Positions 1 to 8,704 are shown, numbered from the stretch's first letter. The stretch: DNA of 22,407 nucleotides from Bacteroidota bacterium (GCA_024244665.1 JAAEOI010000063.1:1-22407); one strand, 5' to 3'. The notes: a model not told the origin generated them from the sequence alone. Program-made: numbers and translations.

Positions 1-236
1 CCACATGGCAGCTAGCCCTGAAGAGTGAAAGCGGAATGTATGCAGGGAGAACCATTGATGCATTCACCAACCGTAGCGAATTTGAACTCTACGACCTGGA
101 GACCGATCCCTATGAAACCAGGAACCTTGCCGGGAACCCGGCCTATGAGAAGGAGAAGGAGGTTTTGAAGAAAAAGCTCTACGACTTCCAGGAGCGCACC
201 AATGATCCGTGGATTGTAAAGTGGGAACATGAATAA
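1..236 (+). CDS. Sulfatase, C-terminal fragment (5' end outside window)
   Basis: This is the last ~77 codons of a sulfatase, read in frame from base 3 to the TAA at 234-236. The text FELYDLETDPYETRNLAG followed by a helix and the ending DPWIVKWEHE is the usual tail of family S1 sulfatases (heparan-N-sulfatase-like members), in which the DLETDP-E-NLA element closes the second, smaller domain. The catalytic C-x-P-S-R motif would lie upstream of the window, so substrate and completeness cannot be judged. The next gene starts 25 bases downstream on the same strand, which suggests co-transcription with the esterase. The internal ATG at 36 is not a gene start, because the sulfatase-like reading continues upstream of it. 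Confidence in the family is high; the subfamily is inferred. Confidence 0.85.
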   Translation, partial: TWQLALKSESGMYAGRTIDAFTNRSEFELYDLETDPYETRNLAGNPAYEKEKEVLKKKLYDFQERTNDPWIVKWEHE

Positions 237-246
237 ATAGATGGGT

Positions 247-253
247 AAGGAGG
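247..253 (+). promoter_or_regulatory. Ribosome binding site deciding the esterase start
   Basis: AAGGAGG lies 8 bases before the ATG at 262. It falls inside the longer reading that would begin at ATG 241, so it argues for translation from 262. Strong Shine-Dalgarno sites are uncommon in this window, as is typical of Bacteroidota. Confidence 0.7.
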
Positions 254-261
254 TTATTAAA

Positions 262-2229
262 ATGAGACAATATTCGAGAGTGTTATTTCTGCTTGTGCTT
301 GGATTGTTCCTGGGCAGTGCAATGTCAGCTTCAGACCTGAAACTTCCCTCCTTAATTGGGGATCACATGGTGTTGCAAAGGAACAGTACGGTTAACATCT
401 GGGGATGGGCTTCCCCAGGAGATGTAATCAGTGTTCAAACCAGTTGGGACGGGCACAATTATGAAGCCACTACCGACACTGAGGGGAACTGGCTGGTACA
501 GGCATGTACAACCGAGGAGGGTGGACCCTATGAGGTGATCATTGAGGCCGACACGACCATCACTCTTCGGGATATCCTGCTTGGCGATGTATGGATCTGT
601 TCCGGACAGTCCAATATGGAGTGGACCCTGACCAAGGCACAATCGGCAGTGGCAGAGATTCCACAGGCGGATTACCCTGGGATCAGGTTGTTCAGTGTGG
701 AGGGGAGAATTGCTTCATCCCCACGGGATGATGTTAGCGGGATATGGAGCAGGTGTACTCCAGAAACATCTTCTGATTTCAGCGCTGTAGGTTATTTTTT
801 CGGAAAGAGATTGCATAAGGAGCTGGGTATCCCGGTGGGATTGGTGAATAGTTCATGGGGAGGGACCCCATCTGAAGCATGGACCAGCACCGGGGCCTTG
901 AAGTCTCAGGGTGATTTCAGTACACAACTGTCAGAATTGGATCAATTCCACAATGATCCATTTGAGATGACAAGACATACCAGGGATAGTATCAGGAGGG
1001 TGATAGCTTTGCAAAAGGATTTCATGAACAAGGAAAACACAGGGCTTGCGGAAGGTTGGATGGATCCTTCTCTTAACGACTCAGCCTGGATTATGTCAGG
1101 TGCTCTGGCTCAGCGGAGTGCGATTCCCGATCTTAGAAGGGTGGAGGGTGTGTTATGGGTTAGAAAGCGGATAGCTATACCCGATTCCTGGGTTGGGAAA
1201 TCACTACTCCTTGAACTGGGACTCCTCGATGAGAGGGATGTTGCCTATTTCAACGGTTGGAAGGTACGCGCGAGCCTGAATAATAACTACAGGGATAAGG
1301 TGCGGGTCTTTAAGATCCCACGAAATCTGGTGACTGAAAATGAGTGTTTGGTAGCCATGCGGATTGTGAATACCCATGAGGACGGCGGAATGTTTGCGGC
1401 CTCGCGGCAGTTCAGGATATACCCCGAGGGTGAGGCTGCTGAAGCAATTGGACTGCCAGGTCCATGGAAGTACAGGGTGGCACATCATTTCCCATTAATA
1501 CGTTCTGTGGCCAATCCAAAATTTCCTACAGTGCTATATAACGGCATGCTGCATCCCTTGACAGAATATGCCATTAAAGGGGTCATCTGGTACCAGGGAG
1601 AATCCAATGTTAACAGGGCTGTTCAATACAGGGAGATATTTCCGTTAATGATCCGGGATTGGCGAACGGCCTGGGGCCAGGAAGATTTCCCTTTTTACTT
1701 CGTACAGCTGGCGCCATACAATTATGGACTTGAATTTTCTGGTGCTGAGTTGCGCGAGGCCCAGTTCCAGACCCTGTCGAAGGTTGACAATACCGGTATG
1801 GTCGTTACACTGGATATTGGAAATCGCAGAGACATCCACCCCAGGAACAAAAGGGATGTTGGGGACCGGCTTGCCCTCTGGGCCCTGGCCAGGGATTATA
1901 ATATTGATCTTGTTTGTTCAGGGCCGTTGTTTGCCGGGCAGGTTGTCGAAGGCAACACCATCAGGGTCCTCTTTGAGCATGCGGGAATTGGACTGATGAT
2001 CAGCAATGAACCGCTGACCCATATTGAAATTGCCGGGATTGACCGGGTATACCTGCCTGCTGAAGCGAAGGTCGATGGCAAAACACTGCTTGTAAGTCAT
2101 CCGGATATTGCAAAGCCCGTCGCGGTAAGGTATGGCTGGAGTAATACGGCTGAACCCAACCTCTTTAACCTTGACGGATTGCCCGCCAGTTCATTCTGCA
2201 GCGATGACTGGCCAAGGGTCACCGAATAA
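262..2229 (+). CDS. Secreted sialate O-acetylesterase-like SGNH esterase
   Basis: A predicted periplasmic or exported carbohydrate O-acetylesterase of 655 residues, counted from the ATG at 262 chosen because of the AAGGAGG site. It begins with a signal peptide (MRQYSRVLFLLVLGLFLGSA). Hallmarks of the sialate-O-acetylesterase (SASA) family follow in order: GDVWICSGQSNMEW with nucleophile Ser117; an internal sandwich-like insert at about residues 265-385; VIWYQGESN at about 441-449; and DIHP with the catalytic Asp524/His526 pair. The length matches the long Bacteroidota SASA proteins. Members of this family remove acetyl groups from sialic acids or from plant and algal polysaccharides. With a sulfatase upstream and no sialidase in view, de-acetylation of a polysaccharide is the better guess, but this is inference. 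Confidence 0.9.
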   Translation: MRQYSRVLFLLVLGLFLGSAMSASDLKLPSLIGDHMVLQRNSTVNIWGWASPGDVISVQTSWDGHNYEATTDTEGNWLVQACTTEEGGPYEVIIEADTTITLRDILLGDVWICSGQSNMEWTLTKAQSAVAEIPQADYPGIRLFSVEGRIASSPRDDVSGIWSRCTPETSSDFSAVGYFFGKRLHKELGIPVGLVNSSWGGTPSEAWTSTGALKSQGDFSTQLSELDQFHNDPFEMTRHTRDSIRRVIALQKDFMNKENTGLAEGWMDPSLNDSAWIMSGALAQRSAIPDLRRVEGVLWVRKRIAIPDSWVGKSLLLELGLLDERDVAYFNGWKVRASLNNNYRDKVRVFKIPRNLVTENECLVAMRIVNTHEDGGMFAASRQFRIYPEGEAAEAIGLPGPWKYRVAHHFPLIRSVANPKFPTVLYNGMLHPLTEYAIKGVIWYQGESNVNRAVQYREIFPLMIRDWRTAWGQEDFPFYFVQLAPYNYGLEFSGAELREAQFQTLSKVDNTGMVVTLDIGNRRDIHPRNKRDVGDRLALWALARDYNIDLVCSGPLFAGQVVEGNTIRVLFEHAGIGLMISNEPLTHIEIAGIDRVYLPAEAKVDGKTLLVSHPDIAKPVAVRYGWSNTAEPNLFNLDGLPASSFCSDDWPRVTE

Positions 2230-2399
2230 GTGCTCAGTAAAAAAAGCAACCTCACGTGAATAGAGGAGTATGACCTGATCCCGGCAGGAATTTCAGGAAC
2301 TATAAAAATCACTACATTTAAAGCCAGCTAAATTCTAAACTACCAAACTGCAAAGTGCTAAACTTACACATTACCTAACTTCATATCTTCTTAGCTATT
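2230..2399 (+). other. Intergenic spacer with weak promoter-like boxes
   Basis: The 170-base gap holds no gene I can support. A weak match to the Bacteroidota -7 box (TACATTTA, 2313-2320) has a TTTC 18 bases upstream at 2291-2294, and could drive the permease-ribokinase genes. Bases ~2330-2367 contain four imperfect copies of an ~8-base unit (variants of CTAAACTA/CCAAACTG). No convincing terminator follows the esterase. Confidence 0.3.
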
Positions 2400-3401
2400 A
2401 TGGTAATAATTCAATCCTATTTTGTAGCAGTCCTCATGTGCGTCATCACCATGCTTTGCTGGGGCTCCTGGGCCAATACCCAGAAAATGGCATCTAAGAA
2501 ATGGGCATTTCAGTTGTTTTACTGGGACTATTCCCTGGGTGTGCTGATCCTTTCCCTTGTCCTGGCTTTTACCATGGGTAGCACCGGGGATGAAGGCAGA
2601 GGTTTTCTGGCGGATCTTGGACAGGCTGATGGACAGGCTATTGGCTCAGCCTTGCTTGGTGGTGTGGTTTTTAATATTGCTAACCTGCTCATTGTGGTGG
2701 CCATCAATATTGCCGGAATGGCTGTAGCTTTCCCTGTAGGTATCGGACTTGCCCTGGTGATTGGGGTATTTCTAAATTATATCGCCAAGCCTGAAGGAAA
2801 CCCGGTTATCCTTTTCATAGGTGTGGCCCTGGTAGTGGTGGCCATTGTTATTAATGCACTGGCTTACAAAAAGAAGAGTAAAGGGAGCAGCTCAGGATTC
2901 TCCAAGGGCTTGCTTATTGCCATACTGGGTGGTATACTTATGAGCTTTTTCTACTACCTGGTAGCCAGATCCATGGCTGGCAATTTTGCGGTTCCCGAGA
3001 CAGGTAAATTAACACCTTATACGGCATCTGTGATCTTTGCCCTGGGTCTAATAGTTTCCAATTTCCTCTGGAATACTTTTTTCATGTACAAGCCGATCTC
3101 GGGAGAGAAAGCCACTTACAGGGATTATATTAAAAAAGGCGATTCCAAATTGCACATGATTGGCATCCTTGGGGGTATGATCTGGAGCCTGGGCTTTACA
3201 TTTAGTATCATTGCTTCGGGTCAGGCCGGACCGGCTATTTCATACGGTCTGGGACAGGGAGCCACGCTCATCGCAGCCCTGTGGGGTGTATTCGTCTGGA
3301 AGGAATTTGGGAAGGCAGAAGGACTGAAGGGTATGTTAACAGCCATGTTCCTCTTTTTCCTGCTTGGGCTGGGAATGATTATCGCCTCACGGATTATATA
3401 G
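2400..3401 (+). CDS. Sugar permease of the GRP / ureide-permease type (DMT superfamily)
   Basis: An integral inner-membrane protein of 333 residues, about ten hydrophobic segments and short loops. The N-terminal pattern MLCWGSWANTQKMASKKW followed by FYWDYSLG is shared by the glucose/ribose porter (GRP) and ureide-permease families of the drug/metabolite transporter superfamily; the C-terminal half (SYGLGQGATLIAALWGVFVWKE) is also typical. Such proteins are secondary transporters for sugars or ribosyl compounds. Ribokinase begins 24 bases after its stop, so ribose is the likely cargo. This is inferred from context, since substrate cannot be read from the sequence. Automated annotation often labels close relatives simply as DMT permeases. 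There is no Shine-Dalgarno site, and the start is the first ATG of the frame. Confidence 0.8.
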   Translation: MVIIQSYFVAVLMCVITMLCWGSWANTQKMASKKWAFQLFYWDYSLGVLILSLVLAFTMGSTGDEGRGFLADLGQADGQAIGSALLGGVVFNIANLLIVVAINIAGMAVAFPVGIGLALVIGVFLNYIAKPEGNPVILFIGVALVVVAIVINALAYKKKSKGSSSGFSKGLLIAILGGILMSFFYYLVARSMAGNFAVPETGKLTPYTASVIFALGLIVSNFLWNTFFMYKPISGEKATYRDYIKKGDSKLHMIGILGGMIWSLGFTFSIIASGQAGPAISYGLGQGATLIAALWGVFVWKEFGKAEGLKGMLTAMFLFFLLGLGMIIASRII

Positions 3402-3425
3402 GTACCACCTTTTAAAAGATCAAAC

Positions 3426-4352
3426 ATGATGAAGAAGATTCTGGTGGTCGGTAGTTCAAATACCGACCTGATTATCAAGGTGCCTGAGATCCCCAGGCCC
3501 GGCGAGACCCTGCTGGGCGGGGAGTTTATGACCTTTCCGGGAGGAAAAGGTGCTAACCAGGCTGTGGCTGTTGCCCGGGCAGGTGGTGATGTGGTTTTTA
3601 TTGCTGCCGTTGGAGATGACAGTTATGGGACTGATGCAGTGAAAGGGTATAAACTGGACAACATCAACACCGAGGATGTCAAGATCTGCAAGGGAGTTCC
3701 CTCGGGGATTGCCATGATAACCATATCTGCCCAGGGAGAGAACGCCATCACTGTTGCTTCCGGGGCCAATGCAAAGCTACTTCCCGATGATCTGGATGAG
3801 GCCGAAGAGGCTTTTGTTGAGGCTGATTATATGCTGGTACAGCTTGAGACTCCGCTTGAGACGGTGGCCAAGGCAATCCACCTTTGCGGCGAGTTAAATA
3901 CCAGGGTGATTTTGAATCCTGCACCGGCAGCAGAATTGTCAGATGAGATACTTTCGGGGGCTCACATCATCACACCCAATGAAACCGAGGCAGAAAGGCT
4001 TACCGGGATCAGAGTGGAAGGCGAGGGAGATGCGTTGAAGGCAGCCTCAGCCCTGCATGCAAGAGGTGTAAATACAGTGATCATAACCCTGGGATCGGAG
4101 GGTGCATTTGTTTCCGATCCTGCATCGGGACTGGTAAAGATGATCCCGGGATTTAAGGTTACAGCCACTGATACCACCGCTGCCGGTGATGTGTTTAATG
4201 GTCAGCTTGCTGTGGCTCTTGCTGAAGGCTCTTCCATGGAGGAGGCGATCCGTATGGCTCATGCGGCAGCAGCTCTGTCTGTTCAAAACCTGGGTGCCCA
4301 GAGCTCAATCCCCCGAAGAGAAGAAACCGACTACTTCCTGAAACAGAACTAA
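3426..4352 (+). CDS. rbsK: Ribokinase (PfkB family)
   Basis: A cytoplasmic PfkB-family kinase of 308 residues, the usual size for ribokinase, predicted to make ribose 5-phosphate from ribose and ATP. Visible motifs are VVGSSNTDL near the N terminus, the substrate-binding GGKGANQA (39-46), NPAPA (164-168), TPNETEAE (183-190), and the second PfkB signature DTTAAGDVFNG (249-259) with catalytic Asp255. The AAGD form also occurs in authentic bacterial ribokinases. Translation may start at either of two adjacent ATGs (3426 or 3429). It sits between a sugar permease and an exported ADP-ribosylglycohydrolase-like protein, with gaps of 24 and 13 bases, which suggests one transcript for ribose scavenging. 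Another PfkB sugar specificity cannot be excluded. Confidence 0.88.
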   Translation: MMKKILVVGSSNTDLIIKVPEIPRPGETLLGGEFMTFPGGKGANQAVAVARAGGDVVFIAAVGDDSYGTDAVKGYKLDNINTEDVKICKGVPSGIAMITISAQGENAITVASGANAKLLPDDLDEAEEAFVEADYMLVQLETPLETVAKAIHLCGELNTRVILNPAPAAELSDEILSGAHIITPNETEAERLTGIRVEGEGDALKAASALHARGVNTVIITLGSEGAFVSDPASGLVKMIPGFKVTATDTTAAGDVFNGQLAVALAEGSSMEEAIRMAHAAAALSVQNLGAQSSIPRREETDYFLKQN

Positions 4353-4365
4353 CAGCTAAGATACC

Positions 4366-5955
4366 ATGAAACGTTCAATGCACTTTTTACCTGTATTTGG
4401 TTTGATTGCCTTCATATTCACAGCACTGCTCTGTTCATGCTCCAGCACTACGGGAAGTAATGTGCACTCACAGCACAGCTATCCTGAAGAATTCACCCTT
4501 TCGAAGGAGGTTCTGCTGGATAAGATCAAGGGCGGCTGGGCCGGTCAGGTCATCGGCTGCACCTATGGTGGTCCGACCGAGTTCAAATACAATGGCACCA
4601 TGATACAGGACTACATTCCCATCGTATGGGATGAGACCCGCATGGAGTGGTATTACAACAATGCGCCGGGTTTGTATGACGATATTTACATGGACCTTAC
4701 CTTCGTGGATGTTTTCGAAAAAGAGGGTTTGGATGCTCCTGCCATTTTCCATGCCAGGGCTTTTGCCAATGCAGAATACATGTTGTGGCACGCCAACCAG
4801 GCGGCCCGTTATAACATCCTGGCGGGAATGGAGCCGCCGGAAACCGGTCACTGGGAGAACAATCCCCATGCCGATGACATAGATTTCCAGATTGAGGCCG
4901 ATTTTGCCGGTCTGATGAATCCGGGTATGGTCAACTCCTCCTCGGAGGTGTGCGATCGGGTGGGGCACATCATGAATTACGGTGACGGCTGGTACGGGGG
5001 AGTCTATGTAGCCGCCATGTATTCGCTCTCCTTCTATTCGGACAACATCGCCTTTATTGTTTCTGAGGCGCTCAGGACCATTCCTGAGGAGAGCCAGTTC
5101 TTCCAGTGCATCCGCGATGTGATTATCTGGCACAGCCAGTTTCCCGACGACTGGAAACGAACATGGTTTGAGGTTGAGAAGAAATGGTCGTCCGATATCG
5201 GTTGCCCCAACGGTGTCTTTATTCCATTCAATATCGATGCAAAGATCAATGCTGCCTATATCGTGATAGGGATGCTCTACGGAGAGGGAGATTTCAGCAA
5301 AACAGTTGATATCAGCACCCGTTGCGGACAGGATTCGGATTGTAATCCGGCAAGTTCGGGAGGGATCCTTGGCACCATTCTGGGTTATGATGCCATCCCG
5401 GCAGAGTGGAAAATGGGATTGGATAAGGTGGAGGATAGGGACTTCAAATACACCACCATTTCCCTGGCCGATACCTATGATATGAGTTTCCGGCAGGCGC
5501 TGGGCATGATCTGCATGAACGGTGGCAAAGCAGGGGGCAATGAGGTAGTGATCCCGCTTCAGGAACCGGTTGCTGTTGCATTTGAAAGGGCATTCGAGGG
5601 GCACTACCCTGTGAGGTGGATTGACCTGGGACGGGGAGGAAAGCAGTTGAAGGCCGAAGATGAACTTGTCTGCGAGTTCGGTTTCGAGGGAAAGGGATTT
5701 GTGCTCAAAGGATCTGCTATAAAGGATGAATCCATGGATGAATCGGAGGTGAAATTGGAGGTATACATCGATGGTGAGCTCTACGAGGAGACAGTGATGC
5801 CCACCCACTTCAGCAAGCGCAAGCACGAAGTTGCCTGGAAGTACAATCTGCCGGACGGGCCCCACCAGGTGAAAGTTGTCCTGAAGGACCCGGTGAAGGG
5901 CTATGGCCTGCACCTGAGTAAAGTGCTGATCTACGGCCCTGAGCCTGCAGTGTGA
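4366..5955 (+). CDS. Lipoprotein ADP-ribosylglycohydrolase-family protein with C-terminal beta domain
   Basis: A 529-residue exported protein. A hydrophobic N terminus ends in a lipobox-like LLCSC with likely lipidated Cys25, so it should sit in the outer or inner membrane facing the periplasm or outside. Residues ~45-400 match the ADP-ribosylglycohydrolase (ARH/DraG) fold: IKGGWAGQVIGCTYGG at the start, YDDIYMD (104-110) where the family has its first metal-binding acidic cluster, and GQDSDCNPA (321-329) where it has GxDTDT. Residues ~410-525 form a separate beta-rich domain (CEFGFEGKGFVLKG, KLEVYIDGELYEE). ARH enzymes hydrolyse N- or O-glycosidic bonds of ADP-ribose; export and the ribokinase next door suggest release of ribose from external ribosyl compounds. 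Metal residues are modified from the canonical form, so the exact substrate is open. Confidence 0.75.
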   Translation: MKRSMHFLPVFGLIAFIFTALLCSCSSTTGSNVHSQHSYPEEFTLSKEVLLDKIKGGWAGQVIGCTYGGPTEFKYNGTMIQDYIPIVWDETRMEWYYNNAPGLYDDIYMDLTFVDVFEKEGLDAPAIFHARAFANAEYMLWHANQAARYNILAGMEPPETGHWENNPHADDIDFQIEADFAGLMNPGMVNSSSEVCDRVGHIMNYGDGWYGGVYVAAMYSLSFYSDNIAFIVSEALRTIPEESQFFQCIRDVIIWHSQFPDDWKRTWFEVEKKWSSDIGCPNGVFIPFNIDAKINAAYIVIGMLYGEGDFSKTVDISTRCGQDSDCNPASSGGILGTILGYDAIPAEWKMGLDKVEDRDFKYTTISLADTYDMSFRQALGMICMNGGKAGGNEVVIPLQEPVAVAFERAFEGHYPVRWIDLGRGGKQLKAEDELVCEFGFEGKGFVLKGSAIKDESMDESEVKLEVYIDGELYEETVMPTHFSKRKHEVAWKYNLPDGPHQVKVVLKDPVKGYGLHLSKVLIYGPEPAV

Positions 5956-5979
5956 CAGGCGGCAGCCACGCAGCTGATC

Positions 5980-8568
5980 CTACTGCATGGATTTTATCTG
6001 AACCTCCCTGCCGTGATCCACATATTCATCAACCCGGATGCTGCCTGAAACCACATCTATGAATGGTTCTCCTGCTCGTTTTCCTGCCAGGCCGTAACCT
6101 GTTTCGGTGGAGATGAAGCAAGTGAAATCGTCGCCGATCTTCGAGTCCAGGTGGAGTGTCCTGTCAACCGCATCGTAGCGTAATCCGGTCAATCCCTGCA
6201 TCAGGGCATAGCTTGAAAGGGCCCTTGCATACCAGTGTCCGCATTCATATTCATTAAAGGGGTTTCTGACAGTACCATCATAGCGTTGCCTGGCGGAGCG
6301 GACAATCTCAAGGCCTTTTTCCACTTCCCCCATCATCATCAGATGTGATGCCACCTGGTATTCGATCCCGGTCCAGACCTCATTGCTGTACACAAAAGGA
6401 AGGGAGGGCTGGCCCCCTTTTGGCCAGGAGCAGAGAAGCAGTCCGCCGTCATCACCCATGGCAAATCCCGGTCGTTGCGGATTTACATGGTCGCTCAATT
6501 CTTTTTTGTAGTTATAGCGGTGGATGGAAGTCAGGTGGCTTTTCACTTTCTCACCATCAATGAAGTCAGGAAGGCCTGCAGCTTTCCCGAACCATGTCCC
6601 AATGATCCCGTCCGACAGGCAGCCTGTCCCGTACTGATACTTGGGGCCCTCTTTCCTGAGCAGTTCAATGGCTTCTTCACTGTAAGAGATGTTCCATGAA
6701 AAAAGATCCGTATTGGGCGGAGCTGTCTGCAAACCCTCCCAGGTTGTTTTCTGGAAGAAGTACTCCCCGTCGTATAGCTTTTCCTCCAGGTAGGCAGTTC
6801 CCCTGTTCAAAAGCGTGGAATAGGGTTCGCTCTTCTCCCCCAGGGCCAGGGCCATTTGTTCCATAGATTTGCAGGCCCCCAGGTAAATACTGGTACACAT
6901 TCCGTCAGGTCCCCAGAATTCGATGTCATAGGTGTTGTGGTGGGGCTCTTCAAGAATTCCCTTTCCAAGGGGATCCCATGCAGCAGAGCAAAAATCAAAA
7001 CTCTGTTTGACAGAGGGCCAAAGCGAACTCAACCATTCCTTATCCCCGGAGATCCTCCACTCCCTGTAGCATTTGATGATCCCTCCCAGCTGACCGTCTG
7101 CCGCGGCATGCCAGCCATGGTCGACCTGCTGAATGGGTAGTGCTGAGCGAAAATTTTGGTGGCCGGACTCAGCCTGGCTAGGACCGAATTCAGTCTCCCT
7201 GAGGCTTCTTTCAAGGCGGGGGAACAGGTGAGGTATAGCCTGTGCATAATTCCACACGTGGGTACATGAACCGTGACAGCAACCACTGGTATTGTCAAAG
7301 CAGCCTTCGTAGGCCCATAGTCTTCCATCCTTTTGCCTCAGTACCGTGGGTGATTTCAGAATGCTGAGGTTTGCAGAGACAGCCTCTATCACTTCAGGGG
7401 GCAACTGAGAGGCAAACAGGGTTCTGCTGAACAGCTCAGTTTTACTTCTCAGTTCCCGATAATTCCCATCCCAGTAATTGCACATCTCCTTGATGTCTGT
7501 ATATTCCCCGGAATACCAGGGCTCATAAAACTGCGAGGTGTATTCCGATGAACAGCAGCCGGTTGCCGGATCACATGCAGGTGGTTTCAGCTGGGGTACA
7601 TCGGCTCCGAGGCTGAGATCTGAGTGCGGAACATGCCATGAGAACAACAGGTGGACTGTCTTCGACTCCCCTTTTGCCAGCGTGATGGGAATATAAAGGG
7701 ATGCCCCTGTGGATCCTTCGCACGAGGTGTCGGCAGGCAATTCCAGGTTTTCGATATCTTCCCATATCCGGGTCCGGGCATCATACCATCCACCCCTGAA
7801 CCAGCGGTAATCAACCACGGCTTCCTCCAGTGTAGAGATGGAAAAATCGCCCTTATCCTGAGGGGTGTCGGGAGAACAGTCCTGTGATAGTATAAAACCA
7901 TTTTTTCTCTTTTTAATGCCATGGCCCGTATTCTTGTAGGCCGGGCCCCAGATGTTCTCACCCCTGATCCGTATGAAGTTTTCAGCATGGTAACTGAATA
8001 CCATTTCCAGTGCAGAGTCTGCTGTGTTGGAAAACCTGTATTCCAGTGCGGCCACCGGAAGGGAGGAGTTGTCCTCATCAGCAGGGATAAAGGGGCTCCA
8101 TCCCAAAATCTCCACTTCCATGGGGATATCACCATCCTGTAGCCGGACCGTTCCGAAGGGGAACTGTGCACTGAATTCTGCCTTCCCGAAACGGGGATAG
8201 CCGTAGCTGGAAGTGGAATTCCCATTGCCGGAATGCGGAGCGCCGAATATCTTGTGTTCCTGTACCGGGCCCTCCAGGACCTTGGCCCCTTTTTTCAGGC
8301 CTTTCACTGCAATGGCCCCGAACATAAATGGCTCATTGTAAACATCCGGCTTATGCCGGACCGATACATGGGAGATACACCCATTTCCTTCCAGGCAGAT
8401 CATCCCTGCCCCGATCCCGCCCATGGGAAAGGCAAGCCTCTCAAGCTGGTCACCCGACCAGGTCATATCAAATGAGGGATCGGAACCTTGCTGGCTCCCG
8501 GGATTCGGTGTACATGCCCCGGCAAGGATGGCAAGCACCATATAAAGAAAGGTTCTGTTGGGTTTCAT
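5980..8568 (-). CDS. GH116-family glycoside hydrolase, lipoprotein
   Basis: A large exported hydrolase of 862 residues from the ATG at 8568; the in-frame ATG at 8598 would add ten residues ahead of the signal peptide and is less likely. The signal ends in LAILAGAC, a clear lipobox. The N-terminal beta-sandwich begins with RLAFPMGGIGAGM, the typical GH116 (non-lysosomal glucosylceramidase-like) opening. The C-terminal helical domain carries HNTYDIEFWGPDG, where the Asp (548) corresponds to the family acid/base in the TYD motif, then FAMGDDGGLLLCSWP and VWTGIEYQVASHLM. The nucleophile region is unusual: a cysteine-rich stretch (EGCFDNTSGCCHGSC) precedes THVWNYAQA, and Glu421 is my best candidate. 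Known family activities are beta-glucosidase, beta-xylosidase and beta-N-acetylglucosaminidase. The gene converges on the ARH gene with a 24-base gap and diverges from the 8705 gene. Confidence 0.85.
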   Translation of the reverse strand: MKPNRTFLYMVLAILAGACTPNPGSQQGSDPSFDMTWSGDQLERLAFPMGGIGAGMICLEGNGCISHVSVRHKPDVYNEPFMFGAIAVKGLKKGAKVLEGPVQEHKIFGAPHSGNGNSTSSYGYPRFGKAEFSAQFPFGTVRLQDGDIPMEVEILGWSPFIPADEDNSSLPVAALEYRFSNTADSALEMVFSYHAENFIRIRGENIWGPAYKNTGHGIKKRKNGFILSQDCSPDTPQDKGDFSISTLEEAVVDYRWFRGGWYDARTRIWEDIENLELPADTSCEGSTGASLYIPITLAKGESKTVHLLFSWHVPHSDLSLGADVPQLKPPACDPATGCCSSEYTSQFYEPWYSGEYTDIKEMCNYWDGNYRELRSKTELFSRTLFASQLPPEVIEAVSANLSILKSPTVLRQKDGRLWAYEGCFDNTSGCCHGSCTHVWNYAQAIPHLFPRLERSLRETEFGPSQAESGHQNFRSALPIQQVDHGWHAAADGQLGGIIKCYREWRISGDKEWLSSLWPSVKQSFDFCSAAWDPLGKGILEEPHHNTYDIEFWGPDGMCTSIYLGACKSMEQMALALGEKSEPYSTLLNRGTAYLEEKLYDGEYFFQKTTWEGLQTAPPNTDLFSWNISYSEEAIELLRKEGPKYQYGTGCLSDGIIGTWFGKAAGLPDFIDGEKVKSHLTSIHRYNYKKELSDHVNPQRPGFAMGDDGGLLLCSWPKGGQPSLPFVYSNEVWTGIEYQVASHLMMMGEVEKGLEIVRSARQRYDGTVRNPFNEYECGHWYARALSSYALMQGLTGLRYDAVDRTLHLDSKIGDDFTCFISTETGYGLAGKRAGEPFIDVVSGSIRVDEYVDHGREVQIKSMQ

Positions 8569-8634
8569 AATCTGGCTATTGTGTATGTAGGTAAACATTA
8601 AAGATAAAGATTACACAGAAACCCTTTCGGTGGA

Positions 8635-8666
8635 TTACAAGTAAGAAAACTAAATTTCTATATTTG
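8635..8666 (+). promoter_or_regulatory. Candidate promoter for the five-gene exoenzyme operon
   Basis: TATATTTG at 8659-8666 is a perfect match to the Bacteroidota -7 consensus TAnnTTTG, about 38 bases before the ATG at 8705. The -33 position is poor: TTAC at 8635-8638 with a 20-base spacer instead of TTTG. A weak -33 box could mean that an activator is needed. Confidence 0.5.
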
Positions 8667-8704
8667 AGTGATCCTTAGAACGAGTCCTCTTGAAATTTCA
8701 TAAA

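Noticed and set aside
2260..2331. Short plus-strand frame after the esterase reading like a beta-strand protein end (EEYDLIPAGISGTIKITTF)
   Set aside because: It could be a gene-tail relic like the GH94 one, but it is only ~23 codons, has a stop directly upstream and no family pattern I can name.
4468..5913. 481-codon open frame on the minus strand opposite the ARH-like gene
   Set aside because: It reads as low-complexity antisense text with no recognisable domain, while the plus strand encodes a clear signal peptide, ARH motifs and a C-terminal domain. It is a codon-bias shadow.
5956..5979. Bidirectional terminator between the convergent ARH and GH116 genes
   Set aside because: A TGCAGT/ACTGCA pair exists at 5945-5950 and 5982-5987, but the loop is over 30 bases, the arms lie inside the coding ends and there is no T run.
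7587..8225. 212-codon frame on the same strand as GH116 in another phase
   Set aside because: It overlaps the N-terminal beta-sandwich of the GH116 protein and has Pro/Arg/Ser/Trp-rich text with no family features, so it is an alternative-frame artefact.
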